From positions 15,045,446-15,109,445 of the forward strand of contig NC_135211.1 of assembly GCF_052324685.1 (NCBI RefSeq): a stretch of 64,000 bases of DNA, written 5' to 3'. This document shows, piece by piece, positions 43,482 through 55,612 of this stretch. The DNA comes from Brachyhypopomus gauderio (taxonomy: Eukaryota; Chordata; Actinopteri; Gymnotiformes; Hypopomidae). Each line of letters opens with the position of its first letter. The first letter of the stretch is position 1. Below the pieces are notes generated by a model. That model saw only the letters and a program-made list of their open reading frames with translations, made no database searches and was not told where the DNA came from. The position numbers were made by a program, and so were the translations under genes.

Positions 43482-43988
43482 CCCATCTCAAGACCCATAA
43501 TTGTGATGTTAATAATATAAAACAAACGTAAATGAAACAGTCCAAGCATTTGTGTCTGAATTTCTCATATATTTTACTTCCGGTCGCATGTAGGAGCTTC
43601 TATTCCAAAATAAAAGTCAAGGTTTTCCCACTTGATTTTTTAAATGCTTGTATTTATGTTAGCCTGATGAATTATTGAAGGATAGAGGACCCAGTCATGG
43701 AGTCATCTCATGATGATTATTCTAAGCGGCTGAACATCTATACTAAATCATAATGTAGCTGCCAATGCAAACTCTTTAAAGTCTTTTAATATTATTTCCA
43801 GCCGCTAGAGGGCTTAGTACCCACTGTTTATAGAACACCGACCTTGTTTTGTCTGTTGATAGTGGGACATTTTGGTCCAATTATTTACTTATATTAAATA
43901 TCTCCAAGGTAATTGGATGTGTAATTGGACCAGGTCACCTTCAGAACCATCTCTGTCTTGGAAATAACGGTATTGGATCCTTGGCATC
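43482..43988. promoter_or_regulatory. Shared head-to-head promoter region of the Rieske-DUF455 and THAP-ARL14EP genes
   Basis: Only 507 bp separate the two divergent ATGs, so both 5'UTRs and core promoters must fit here unless an upstream exon is missed. A CTTCCGGTCGC stretch (about 43577-43587) is an ETS-type CCGGAA site in reverse, a common feature of bidirectional housekeeping promoters. No TATA box is obvious. Confidence 0.5.
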
Positions 43989-45876
43989 ATGCCTATTGCT
44001 TGCTCAGCGCTTGGATGCACAAATCGATTTGTTAAAGGCTCCGAGATCCGTTTTTACAGGTAAGGAATGTTTAAGAAATGTAGACTAATAGTAGTCTACA
44101 ACATTCGTTTTTAGTGAAGGCTAGAGGAGGCTGTCTTTCAAAAAAAGCTCAACATAATCATGTAGCCCGCCATAGACTCTGGTAAACTTGATCTAATGTC
44201 GCAGTTTTATTACGTAGGAAGTTTTCTATTAGCGTTAGCCACGAGGTTCTCACAGATCCATGAGCTAGATCTCTTCTTTTTGCACACATAACAGGTATTG
44301 TAACAATAATCTTGTGGTGTTTTGTTGCTAATAGCAGCAAATATGTTTTGAAATCTACGAAATCCATAAGAGCTCAGTTTAGATTAAATGCATGGAAGTA
44401 AACATTGACGGCCAAATACAACCTCTCTTTTAGTAGTTTTTTTTGTAGTTTTTCTACTATTCTGGTTCGCCCAATGCGCTACAGTTCAGTAGATACGTGA
44501 ACTGCTATTTAAAATACAATAGTAAAAAACACTAAATATGTTTTACAAATAAATTTGTTGACGCACTCTGTTTACGCCCACCGGTTTTACGGTTTTGGTT
44601 AAACAAATTCATATCATAGTCAACTTTCTGACTTTATTTACAAAACTAAATAAATAAATAAAAATATTCAATAATCTCCAATGGGTCGTCCTGAAAGAAA
44701 TCATCTTTTAAAGCCTAACTTTTTTCTCCTTCCTGCAGATTCCCTATCAGTAAGCCCCAGTTGGCCGAGCAGTGGGTGCGAAGCCTGGGTAGGAAGAACT
44801 TTGTTCCGACCACCAACTCCTGCCTGTGCTCGGAGCACTTCCAGTCCGACTGCTTCCGTGATTACAATGGAAAACAGTTCCTGAGGGAAGATGCAGTCCC
44901 TACTATTTTCACGAGCTGGTCGAAGGCAGGGGGTGACGGTGCTAAGGTGCATGTGGGATCAGGCTAGAATAAAACATCCACACATCACTGTGTATCCTAA
45001 CACAGTAGCGTCTTCTTTTATCATCATGCTGTTGGTCTTTATCAGGATGTATCACTTATTCTACACATCATTCACGATTATCTCTTGACTACATGCTGTG
45101 AGGATTATGCTGTAACAAAAACACTTACACTTCCATACAGATTGAATTACGCAAGAACCGAGGAGGATTAGTGGCAAAAGAAGAATCTAATCGCCCTGCT
45201 CCGGTTTCAGAGGGATCTAAGCAAGTCCCAAAGGAGAGGAGACAAACCACAAGAGAGACCAGCCTAAAGGTACCATGCTTTCAGCTCTCTTAAGTCAGCA
45301 TGTGGAATAGCTTTGTTTGCTTACAGGGCTGTACCCTTTCATGTGTGTTATTTATACATTGCAAAATTTGAAGGAAATTCATATTCAATTCAACGAAGAT
45401 AAAAATAGTATAATAATATAATCACGTTCTAAAAAAATTGCTTTTACAGGGAAGAACCATAAATGATGGCTACAAGAGACGTGGAGGCGCAAAACTCTCA
45501 TCCAATGACAGGTATCACACTTGAATTAACATGTTCACATAGTCCATATTTTTTTTGCATTTAAAGGGCATGGACGTGGTGTTTTAAGCTGGTTCCTGCT
45601 ACTGAGAAATGCATCCCAGTGATAGTGTGTGTCCTCTTGCTCTGCAGACAGAGCATGGCAGCTAAGAGCAAAGTGTATGATGGCCGCGGTCTCCTGATCT
45701 CATGCGGCCGGGACCTGTGCGACTGTCTGGACGTAGACTGCATGGGCTGCTTCTACCCGTGCCCTGACTGCGGCTCCCGCAAATGCGGCGTGGAGTGCCG
45801 CTGTGACCGCAAGTGGCTGTACGAGCAGGTGGAGGTGGAGGGCGGAGAGATCATCCGGAACAAGTACGCCGGCTGA
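43989..45876 (+). CDS. arl14ep: THAP zinc finger fused to ARL14 effector protein (ARF7EP_C) domain, five exons
   Basis: Exons 43989-44059, 44739-44946, 45141-45269, 45450-45511, 45648-45876, GT-AG, 699 nt = 232 aa. The N-terminus is a complete THAP DNA-binding domain: MPIAC5SALGC10 start, P26, W36, C54-x2-H57 closing the C2CH zinc site, and the terminal AVPTIF box (76-81). A basic linker (about 94-160) follows. The C-terminus (about 162-232) is the cysteine-rich ARF7EP_C domain: [54 protein letters not shown], nearly the human ARL14EP ending. ARL14EP is reported as an ARL14 effector and as a SETDB1-complex partner. The adjacency to fshb and kcna4 supports ARL14EP orthology. The human protein, as I recall it, lacks a THAP domain. 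The symbol reflects the C-terminus and synteny. Confidence 0.85.
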
Positions 45877-46589
45877 CGGAGAAGTGTGTGGACGGAGAAG
45901 TGTGTGAAGTGGGAGCTGACTAAGGCCCAGCTATGACGCTAAATGAAACAGTTCGCTCAAGAATGTAAATCTCGACATCCAAGTCACTTAGGCCATCAGT
46001 TTAATCATCTGGATCATATATCATTTTTTGTTTGTTTTGTTTTATTGTAGACTAAAAAGGTATGAAGTGACTGTAAAGGCCAAATGGTCATCAAGGGACA
46101 CCACTGGGTTTTTTTCTTTTATTGCTTGGATCTGAGCCGAGTTTCCCAAAGGTGTCGTGAGACAAGGATTGTGGTAAGATGGTAGAGAGGAATCACTTTA
46201 ATACTCTGCACCTAAATGAGATCGTAACACTATGATGCCATTGGGAGTCTGCTAATTCCTCATCGCTCTCTGACGGGTTGGTAATGCTTCGGATTAGGTC
46301 TTCCTAGCCTCGGTATTCTCCGGGCGAGAACGATTTCATTGACAGCTAGGAGATGATTATGCTTCTCCATGTCCTTCATACCTGATAGGCTGGCAGTTTG
46401 TATTCTTTGATGGCTCTTTTAATGTCCATTCGGATGTGCAGCAGTTCCTGTGTGGTAGGTGTTGTAAAGTTCAGGGGTTATGAAGCCCAGAACCACCAGG
46501 TGAACTTCAAAGCAGTCATGCCATTTGTTTTATATTGCTGCAGAATCATCAACAGCACATATTGTTTTTTCACTCTGAAATGTTTGTTC

Positions 46590-46595
46590 AATAAA
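46590..46595 (+). terminator. arl14ep: Candidate polyadenylation signal of the THAP-ARL14EP gene
   Basis: AATAAA about 715 nt past the stop codon, followed by T-rich and TGTGTCT sequence typical of cleavage regions. I see nothing else in the 45.88-46.99 kb stretch except a short GT run near 46901-46922. Confidence 0.5.
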
Positions 46596-46989
46596 TGCTT
46601 TTGTTTCATAGGTATTACATTGTGTGTCTAATTGTATTTACATGTATATTGCTGCTGGTCGTTCAACTATATCACAGATACAGCATTTGAAATTCATATT
46701 GATTCATTGCTAATTTGATTATGCAAATCAAGCTTGGTTCATGGGCTCTGCTCTTTGGAGTAAATCCAGTATGTCAGTGGAGAGGAATTTCATAATTGGT
46801 CTCCAAAGAACAATTATAAGCTGTGGTAAACTCACACAGATTTCTCATGCAGTGCAAATTAATTTATGTGCATGCTCACCGGTCTGTATACATACATGTT
46901 TGTGTGTGTGTGTGTGTGTGTATTCTGGCTGGCAGCAGCTGGTGTGTTACAGAAACAAATAGGAAATGCAAATGCTGTGTATGAGCCGT

Positions 46990-46995
46990 TTTAAT
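46990..46995 (-). terminator. fshb: Possible polyadenylation signal of fshb
   Basis: ATTAAA variant hexamer on the minus strand about 205 nt after the fshb stop codon. Weak evidence. Confidence 0.25.
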
Positions 46996-47198
46996 GAAGC
47001 TGGGTGTTTACATGCTTAGATAACGCCGAGCCATGGCCTCCACGATGAGCAGGGTCACACAGGCACAACGGTACCTGCAGAACATTCCAGAAACACAAGA
47101 GCAAAGAGGCTCGCATCCTGTTTGCCATCACGGGCTTGGAAAGGACACTCGCTCATTCAGATCGTTCCAGTTCGGCGCTCCCTAAGGCAGCCGGCGTC

Positions 47199-48326
47199 TC
47201 AGTAGTGCGGTAAGGCGTGGCAGCCGCTGTGATGGGCGCTGAGGGCACCGCAGTCGGTGCTGTCCGTGTCGCATTGGCTGCACTCACAGCTCAGGGCCAC
47301 TGGGTAGGTGAAGGAGGCATCCAGGCCCGCCGGGCAGCCTGGCAGCTCCACCGTCTCGTACCTCCACTCCCGGAAGTTGCATGTGTTCTGGACGTACGGC
47401 GCCACGGGGCTACGGTACGCTCGCTCCTGCCGACGGAACAGTGGCACACGATGACATCATGAAGCAGTCAGAGGAGGGGGCTATATGTTCGTGTTCATTA
47501 TTAGTTATGATATTTTGGATGCGTGTCTTTACTTGCATAAACCTCTAATTGGAGCTTGCGTTGTTTCTGACACATCTGGTGGTTTGCTTTGTCTTAACCC
47601 AGAGGCCACGACATTTATGATTTATTAGCTGAATAAGAGCCATGGGTGCTCAACTCTGGACCTGGAGATTGATCACCCAGCAGAGTTCAGCTCCAGTAAA
47701 CCTGTGCCTCATATTTAGGGGCTATCAAAGACTTTGAAGAATTGGATTCGTGTTTTGTGGTTAGAGCACCTCTGCTCTAAAGCATTTTATATTTACAGGA
47801 AAAGTAAACTGCGTATAATTTCTCTTTCAGTAAATTTTCAGTAATGAAGGTGCCAGTTTTGTGAATGAATTTTACATTTGTCTTATGCTGTTATCCAGCG
47901 TGACTTACATATTTCATCAATAAGGCCCTCTGGGAATACAACCTATAAACCTGAGTGTTGCTAGCAGTTTGCTTTACATAGTCTACCAGGTGAGCTATAA
48001 GATCACATGTAAAATTTGTCTGTTTACTATTACGCTAACATAAAGCATTGAAATGACACCATGCTGTAGTACAATATAGTACCACTAGACCTCCAGTCCG
48101 AGTTTAGCTGTAGGTGTTGCAGTACAGTACAGTACAGTGTTAAGCCTATGGGATGTACCTGTGTTTGGCACAAGCCAGCGCAAGATGTGGTGCTGATGCT
48201 GATGCAGCTTCCACATTCCTCACTCTCCACGGTGATGGAGATGTTGGTGAGGTCACAGCAAGCCTTGCATTCTGACTCCGCCCCCACCAGCACAGGCAAC
48301 AACATCACCAGGACAGTTATAAGCAT
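47199..48326 (-). CDS. fshb: Follicle-stimulating hormone beta subunit
   Basis: Secreted pituitary glycoprotein hormone subunit that pairs with the common alpha chain. Coding exons 48326-48159 and 47426-47199; 396 nt = 131 aa, normal for fish FSH beta. The start chosen is [16 protein letters not shown], a signal peptide, because a good acceptor (TTCTCAG) ends at 48333 just before it; an in-frame ATG at 48344 would add six residues and lie in the presumed intron. The mature chain has [20 protein letters not shown] (the conserved CAGxC motif), [18 protein letters not shown] and [19 protein letters not shown]. There is one N-glycosylation site (N28-I-S); the mammalian second site is changed to STT. 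Fourteen cysteines are present, including three near the N-terminus. A 5' non-coding exon ends near 48570 behind a TATA box. Confidence 0.96.
47865..48000. repeat. Degenerate interspersed repeat in fshb intron
   Basis: TTTTACATTTGTCTTATGCT, TATCCAGCGTGACTTACATA is a diverged copy of the same family as 25690-25905. Confidence 0.35.
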
Positions 48327-48620
48327 CCTCGCCTGAGAATACATCACACTTCAGTACACCAACATATTCAGAAATTACTGTCCCTTAAACTGGTTTCTTA
48401 ATCTTTCTAAATGTTTGCTGATAAAAGAACTGTTCATGTGAACTACCTGAAGCCCAGCTAGCTGCACCAGCAGATTTATATACTTTAATCCTCTAGAAAG
48501 AGGAAATAATGCAAGCAAAAAGCTCCACATTGAAGTGAGATCAAAACGCTGTGTTGAGGTTAAACTTACCTGCTGGAGATTCCTTCTGTCTTATTCCGTC
48601 TGAACTCCTTCCACATCTTA

Positions 48621-48626
48621 CTTATA
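48621..48626 (-). promoter_or_regulatory. fshb: fshb TATA box
   Basis: TATAAG on the minus strand, about 50 nt upstream of a clear splice donor (CCAGCAG|GTAAG, exon end at 48570). This gives a short non-coding first exon of roughly 25-30 nt, the usual layout of FSHB genes. Confidence 0.6.
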
Positions 48627-48629
48627 CTC

Positions 48630-51479
48630 TCCTGTCACGCCAAACGCCCACCGCAGGTTCCAGGCTTATCTTCCAATCATATTCCATTTAGGTTGGGATG
48701 GTGGTCAGCTCCCATTTTGTGGAGGTGGACCTTAATCCCTAAATCCCTACAGCCTTGGCATTCAGTGTCTGGTCTGATAAATGTTTAGTCTGAATCAGAT
48801 CGGCAGGTCTTCAAGGTCAAACCGAACGCCACAATGGACAGGCCCATCTGATCCACAGTTACAGTCTGCAAGATGGCGAACGCAGACAACACGATCGGGA
48901 TGGATGCAAGAAACCTGTCTGATCTTAAAGATTTGTGTCCCTAGATGACGCAGTTCCATGCAGGTTAATTTCCCTGCTTGATTGTGTCCAAAAAGCTGTT
49001 TGAATTTCAGAGAGAGTGAACATGTGGAATAAGCTCTCATAAGAGGGGTCTGGTCAGTATATATTCTAAGTGTTAATTTCAAAGACTCCCAGACACGCTA
49101 CACCACCAAACAGGCGCATCAAATAGCCACAGATTAACCTTCTGTCAGTTATGCCTTTTCCCCAGACCATAGTGAACGTCACTAATCATACTCCCTCCAC
49201 TCAATTTCACAGTGAAATTATCAGATTCACATGGACATGCAGAACTGAATTGGCCCACAATCAGAAGTTTATTTCTAAATAAATTGTGAATAAGTAAAAA
49301 CCAGTGAATTCACAAATTCTCCAGCAATTTTAAAACTTCCCCTAAGTCTGGTTTAAATATTACTTACATACTGGGTCGGAGCAGTGATTTAAACATGTAC
49401 TACCGGCCTCATCAAGCCACAACATCCAAACAAAGATATTGAGTCAACTTTTGTCTGTGAAATATCTACTGATTGAAAACAACTTGATGGCCTGCACCAA
49501 CCCTCAAACCTGCATTTTAACAAAACAAACAAGTGATAGAAAGCATTTGCAGTGAAGAGGCCAGCTCTGCCCACCCCGTCTCCAGGTGTCTGAATGAGTT
49601 CTTTGGGACAGGAAGTGATGAGAACAGGATGAGCCAGTTGTCTTGGCAGTCTAAAGGCTGTTTAAGGAAATAGTGCTCCAGATTTAGGGGTTTGGAGAAA
49701 GATCTCAAGATCAACTCTTCAAGAATAAGAATGAAGATGCTATGCTTACAATAGTATTAAGGACTCAGAGTTAGCAGGTTGCAATCTTTGCATTAAAAAA
49801 AATAAAAAATCTTTATTTATTGTTCACATGTATGCATGTATTGTATGGCTGTCCTTTGATCAATGCTGGGTTTTTGTTATCATTATTATCATTGTTGTTG
49901 TTGATATTATAATTATTATTTAGGCTATGGGATATTACTTCAGAACCTCAGAATGCTTGTGAGAAATAATATGACTAATATTGCCTTGCTAGTGGATTGC
50001 TGTGTTTGCCCCAACAATCATTAATATTGTATTGGTTTGTAATTATACTGGTTTTCATAGGTGATTGATATGTACTGGTTTTTAAAATGCTATTAGATAT
50101 GTATATAAGGCAGACAAATATTTGTTTTCAGATTGTGAAGATTTCAGCTAGCTCTCGGTAACCAATGGTAACCTGTATATTTAGCCCGGATCGATGTTGT
50201 GAATCAGCTAGTAAAGCACTGCCCCCTGTGTTTCACTCAGCACACTGCATCTCTTACGGCCCACCACAGGCCTATTATGCCTAAATCCATCAGAAAATGT
50301 ACTTTGCCAAGGCCAAACGTATATTTATTGCTACTTTGGAGCAAGGAATATCCTAAACTCATCTAAATGAACAGTGCTAAAATTATGTGTCTGAAACAGT
50401 GTGAGGTATTAAGGTATTAAACTTTCCTTGATCATAAAGGCAATGTTTTGTTTGTCCATTTACCCTAAACTTTATTAAGACTACTGCACTAGGCCTTTAT
50501 TCCTAGGCCATGAAGTATGAAATACTGACAGAGTGAAGGAAAGATGATTCATTACTGTGAATAATAAAGAACTATTAGAATATAATTATCTTATCATTTG
50601 TATGCTGTGTGTGTAACGTGTGTGAATGTTTTGTATCTTAAATGGCGTGCTCGCTCTGGTAGTTTCAGCATTGTGCTCTCTGCACAGATGAGACAGTCCA
50701 ATGGCATGCTGGGATAAGCTGCCTGTGACCAAAATATCATTATAATATCAAGACCTGCATATTTTAACGTACTCGTTATGAAACTTACTATGCTGAAATC
50801 TGGACAAATGAATACTGCCTTCAATATGACTTTTTTGAGATTTGCAACACATCAGCTCAACTTGATGGTTTTCCTAGACAGGTTTAATAGACAAAAATCT
50901 CTGCTGAGGGCCCATTATATAGACCCAGGAATAGACATATTGGCTTTTCGATGACACTCCCATTATCTACGTGGTATCATGGCACGTTTACAGACCACTT
51001 AGTTATAAACAAGACATAATCAATAATTTAGCACTTATTTAATCAATATACAATTCATCTTCTAGTGCTGCTTATAAAATGCATACAACTGTGTAATAGG
51101 CCAGCAGTATTGCTCTCAAATGTAGTTTTGCCCTATTTATTTATTAACAGTTTCTGCTCTGATAATAAAGGAATGTTCCATGCTACCAGAGAAGCATGTT
51201 CCTTTTGATTGATGATGACTATTTGTGTATACATTATGCATACGTCTTTAAATCCTTTTATTAAATCTTTATTAAATCATTTAACATATGCATTGGTTGG
51301 AAATGATCCAAAACGTTAGAAATAAACCTTAAATTATAAAAGCATATTAACACTGCATCAAGCACTGAATATTCAATTTTAATAAATAGTTATGTACTAC
51401 CATAAACTTAATCATGTAAGCGACGTTTTTATGTAGATCCTCTGGCAGACCTATAGAACATTTCCATTTGCAGTTAGAG

Positions 51480-51480
<1 letters not shown>
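48630..51480. other. Divergent intergenic region between fshb and kcna4
   Basis: No coding exon or recognisable repeat family. AT-rich unique sequence with short ATT-repeat patches near 49.87-49.92 kb. It contains the distal 5' flanks of both genes. Confidence 0.5.
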
Positions 51481-53213
<1,733 letters not shown>

Positions 53214-55202
53214 ATGGAGTTTGCAATGGTAGGCGCAGATAGCAGCGGGTGCAACACCCACCTGCCGTACGGATACGTCCAGGCTCGTGCCAGGGAGAGG
53301 GAGCGCGAGAGGGAACGACATTCACGGGCAGCGGCCGCAGCCGCCGAGGCTGGAGCGCTTGGAGAGGGAGGTGGATCCAGTGGCCATGCTCACAACCAGC
53401 AGTATCAGACTCGCGCCGCCTCCTCGACGAACGCCAACAACAGTAGCGGCGGAACCGCCTCGCGCCCCTCCTCCTCCTCCTCCTCCCAACAGCCGCAACA
53501 GCAGCAGCAGCACCACGAGCCACAACAGCAACTTCTCAGAGAGCGGAAAAAGCACAGGGACGTCGGGCGCTGGAGACGGAACCGCGCGGCTCTAGGTGGG
53601 GACCTACGCCATTCGGAGTTGGCTCTTCTAGGGTCCGAGGAGGACATTATGTTGGAGGAAGACGAAGCCGAAGGCGAGGAGGAAGAGGACGACAGGGGAA
53701 GCAAGAGATCAAGTTTTGTCTATAACATGGATGATGAGGAGACGGTTTCTCTCACAGACAAACGTCCACAGTCTGGATATGAAAATGTTTACAGTGAGTA
53801 TGGCTGCTGTGAAAGAGTTGTCATCAACGTGTCAGGCTTGAAGTTTGAAACTCAACTGAAGACTCTTGCCCAGTTCCCAGACACTCTTTTGGGGGATCCT
53901 GAGAAACGAATCAGGTACTTCGACCCTCTACGGAACGAATACTTCTTTGACAGGAACAGACCAAGCTTCGACGCCATTCTATATTTCTATCAGTCAGGTG
54001 GACGCTTAAAGAGACCAGTCAATGTACCTTTTGACATTTTTTCCGAGGAGGTAAAGTTCTATGAACTTGGCGAAGAGGCTATGCTCAAGTTTCGAGAGGA
54101 TGAGGGATTTGTGAAAGAGGAGGAAAAACTTCTGCCCGATGACGAATTCAAACGTCAAATTTGGTTGTTGTTCGAGTATCCCGAAAGCTCAAGCCCAGCT
54201 AGAGGCATCGCAGTCGTGTCGGTCTTGGTTATTGTTATATCAATAGTAATTTTTTGTTTGGAGACACTACCAGAATTCAGGGACGAGAAAGAATTCCTCA
54301 GCCCAGGTAAAAATTCGACACGTGCAGCCAATGGATTGACACCATTCAACGATCCGTTCTTCATTGTCGAGACTGTGTGCATAATTTGGTTCTCATTTGA
54401 GATAATTGTACGTTTTTTTGCCAGCCCGAGCAAAGCTGCTTTCTTTAAAAATATTATGAACTCCATAGACATTGTTTCCATATTGCCTTATTTCATTACC
54501 CTCGGAACAGACCTTGCGCAGCAACAAGGCAACGGGCAACAGGCGATGAGTTTTGCAATCCTGAGAATAATACGACTGGTCAGAGTGTTCCGGATCTTTA
54601 AACTTTCCCGGCACTCAAAAGGACTCCAGATACTCGGACATACATTGCGCGCCAGCATGCGAGAACTGGCACTGCTCATTTTCTTCCTCGTCATCGGCGT
54701 CATCCTGTTCTCGAGCGCAGTGTACTTTGCAGAGGCAGACGAACCAACGTCCCACTTCACGAGCATCCCGGACGCCTTTTGGTGGGCTGTAGTGACAATG
54801 ACCACGGTTGGTTACGGTGACATGAAGCCCATAACGGTCGGCGGAAAGATAGTGGGGTCGCTATGTGCCATAGCCGGCGTTCTCACCATTGCGCTTCCAG
54901 TTCCTGTCATCGTGTCCAACTTTAATTACTTCTACCACAGGGAGACTGACAACGACGATCAGACTCCAGCCGTTGAATACCCGCCGCCAGGATGCCCATA
55001 TTTCCCGGATTTCCTGAGAAAGTTCAAAGGATCTCCGTCCGGGTCCTCGATGGGCGACAAGGCTGCAGAGTACATGGAGATGGAGGAAGGTGTCACGGAA
55101 TCTCTCTGTGCTGTTGACAAGCAGAGTCCGAGCAGAGGGAATGGTACTGACATAGGCAGGAGAAACAGCACACAGTCAAGAACCCTACAGACAGACGTAT
55201 GA
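53214..55202 (+). CDS. kcna4: Voltage-gated potassium channel Kv1.4 (KCNA4), single coding exon
   Basis: A-type Shaker-family potassium channel alpha subunit, 662 aa (human about 653). The N-terminus [20 protein letters not shown] with the [11 protein letters not shown] segment matches the Kv1.4 inactivation-ball region, followed by Ala-, Ser- and Gln-rich low complexity (about 40-110) and an acidic stretch (about 142-163). T1 tetramerisation domain about 200-296. Six transmembrane helices: S1 about 331-352, S2 384-405, S3 418-436, S4 449-466 with R451, R454, R457, R460, K463, R466, S5 485-507, S6 about 545-570 with the P562-V-P564 gate hinge. Selectivity filter TVGYGD is 531-536. The C-terminus TDV is a PDZ ligand. 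The start is the ATG conserved with mammals. Divergent from fshb, as in human. Confidence 0.99.
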   Translation: MEFAMVGADSSGCNTHLPYGYVQARARERERERERHSRAAAAAAEAGALGEGGGSSGHAHNQQYQTRAASSTNANNSSGGTASRPSSSSSSQQPQQQQQHHEPQQQLLRERKKHRDVGRWRRNRAALGGDLRHSELALLGSEEDIMLEEDEAEGEEEEDDRGSKRSSFVYNMDDEETVSLTDKRPQSGYENVYSEYGCCERVVINVSGLKFETQLKTLAQFPDTLLGDPEKRIRYFDPLRNEYFFDRNRPSFDAILYFYQSGGRLKRPVNVPFDIFSEEVKFYELGEEAMLKFREDEGFVKEEEKLLPDDEFKRQIWLLFEYPESSSPARGIAVVSVLVIVISIVIFCLETLPEFRDEKEFLSPGKNSTRAANGLTPFNDPFFIVETVCIIWFSFEIIVRFFASPSKAAFFKNIMNSIDIVSILPYFITLGTDLAQQQGNGQQAMSFAILRIIRLVRVFRIFKLSRHSKGLQILGHTLRASMRELALLIFFLVIGVILFSSAVYFAEADEPTSHFTSIPDAFWWAVVTMTTVGYGDMKPITVGGKIVGSLCAIAGVLTIALPVPVIVSNFNYFYHRETDNDDQTPAVEYPPPGCPYFPDFLRKFKGSPSGSSMGDKAAEYMEMEEGVTESLCAVDKQSPSRGNGTDIGRRNSTQSRTLQTDV

Positions 55203-55606
55203 TTATGAATATCAAATTATTAACCTTCTGTAGAGGTTTTCGTGAAGGTGATTGCACAACTCACTTAACAGCACACGTGCACGTACGAGTGCGCTCATTG
55301 CGTATTTGGACGCTCGCTCACACACCGCGCACGCGTATAAGTTCACATGGACCTAAACTGAAACATTTTTGCAGTGTGGCTCCTTTTGTAGAGAAACATA
55401 CCCTGTAATCAAGTGACAGGCAACGCAAAAATCACCAGCTTTACGTAACATGGGAAGGTGTGAATACTGGCCCATCTATACTGTAGTGAGTAATATTCTC
55501 GGTTCTAGGAACGGAAAAATAAGTATTTTGCATAGGCACTTTATGAGTTACATTTGTCAGTGATTGTTGGAAGCAAAAGCGAACTGTTATCGTAAGGCTG
55601 TTATGC

Positions 55607-55612
55607 AATAAA
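55607..55612 (+). terminator. kcna4: Candidate polyadenylation signal of kcna4
   Basis: AATAAA about 405 nt after the stop codon in AT-rich sequence. Vertebrate KCNA4 often uses longer 3'UTRs, so more distal sites are possible. Confidence 0.4.

Noticed and set aside
48327..48344. Upstream in-frame ATG for fshb giving MYSQAR before the signal peptide
   Set aside because: A strong acceptor (TTCTCAG) lies between it and the next ATG, and starting at 48326 gives the expected length and a clean signal peptide.
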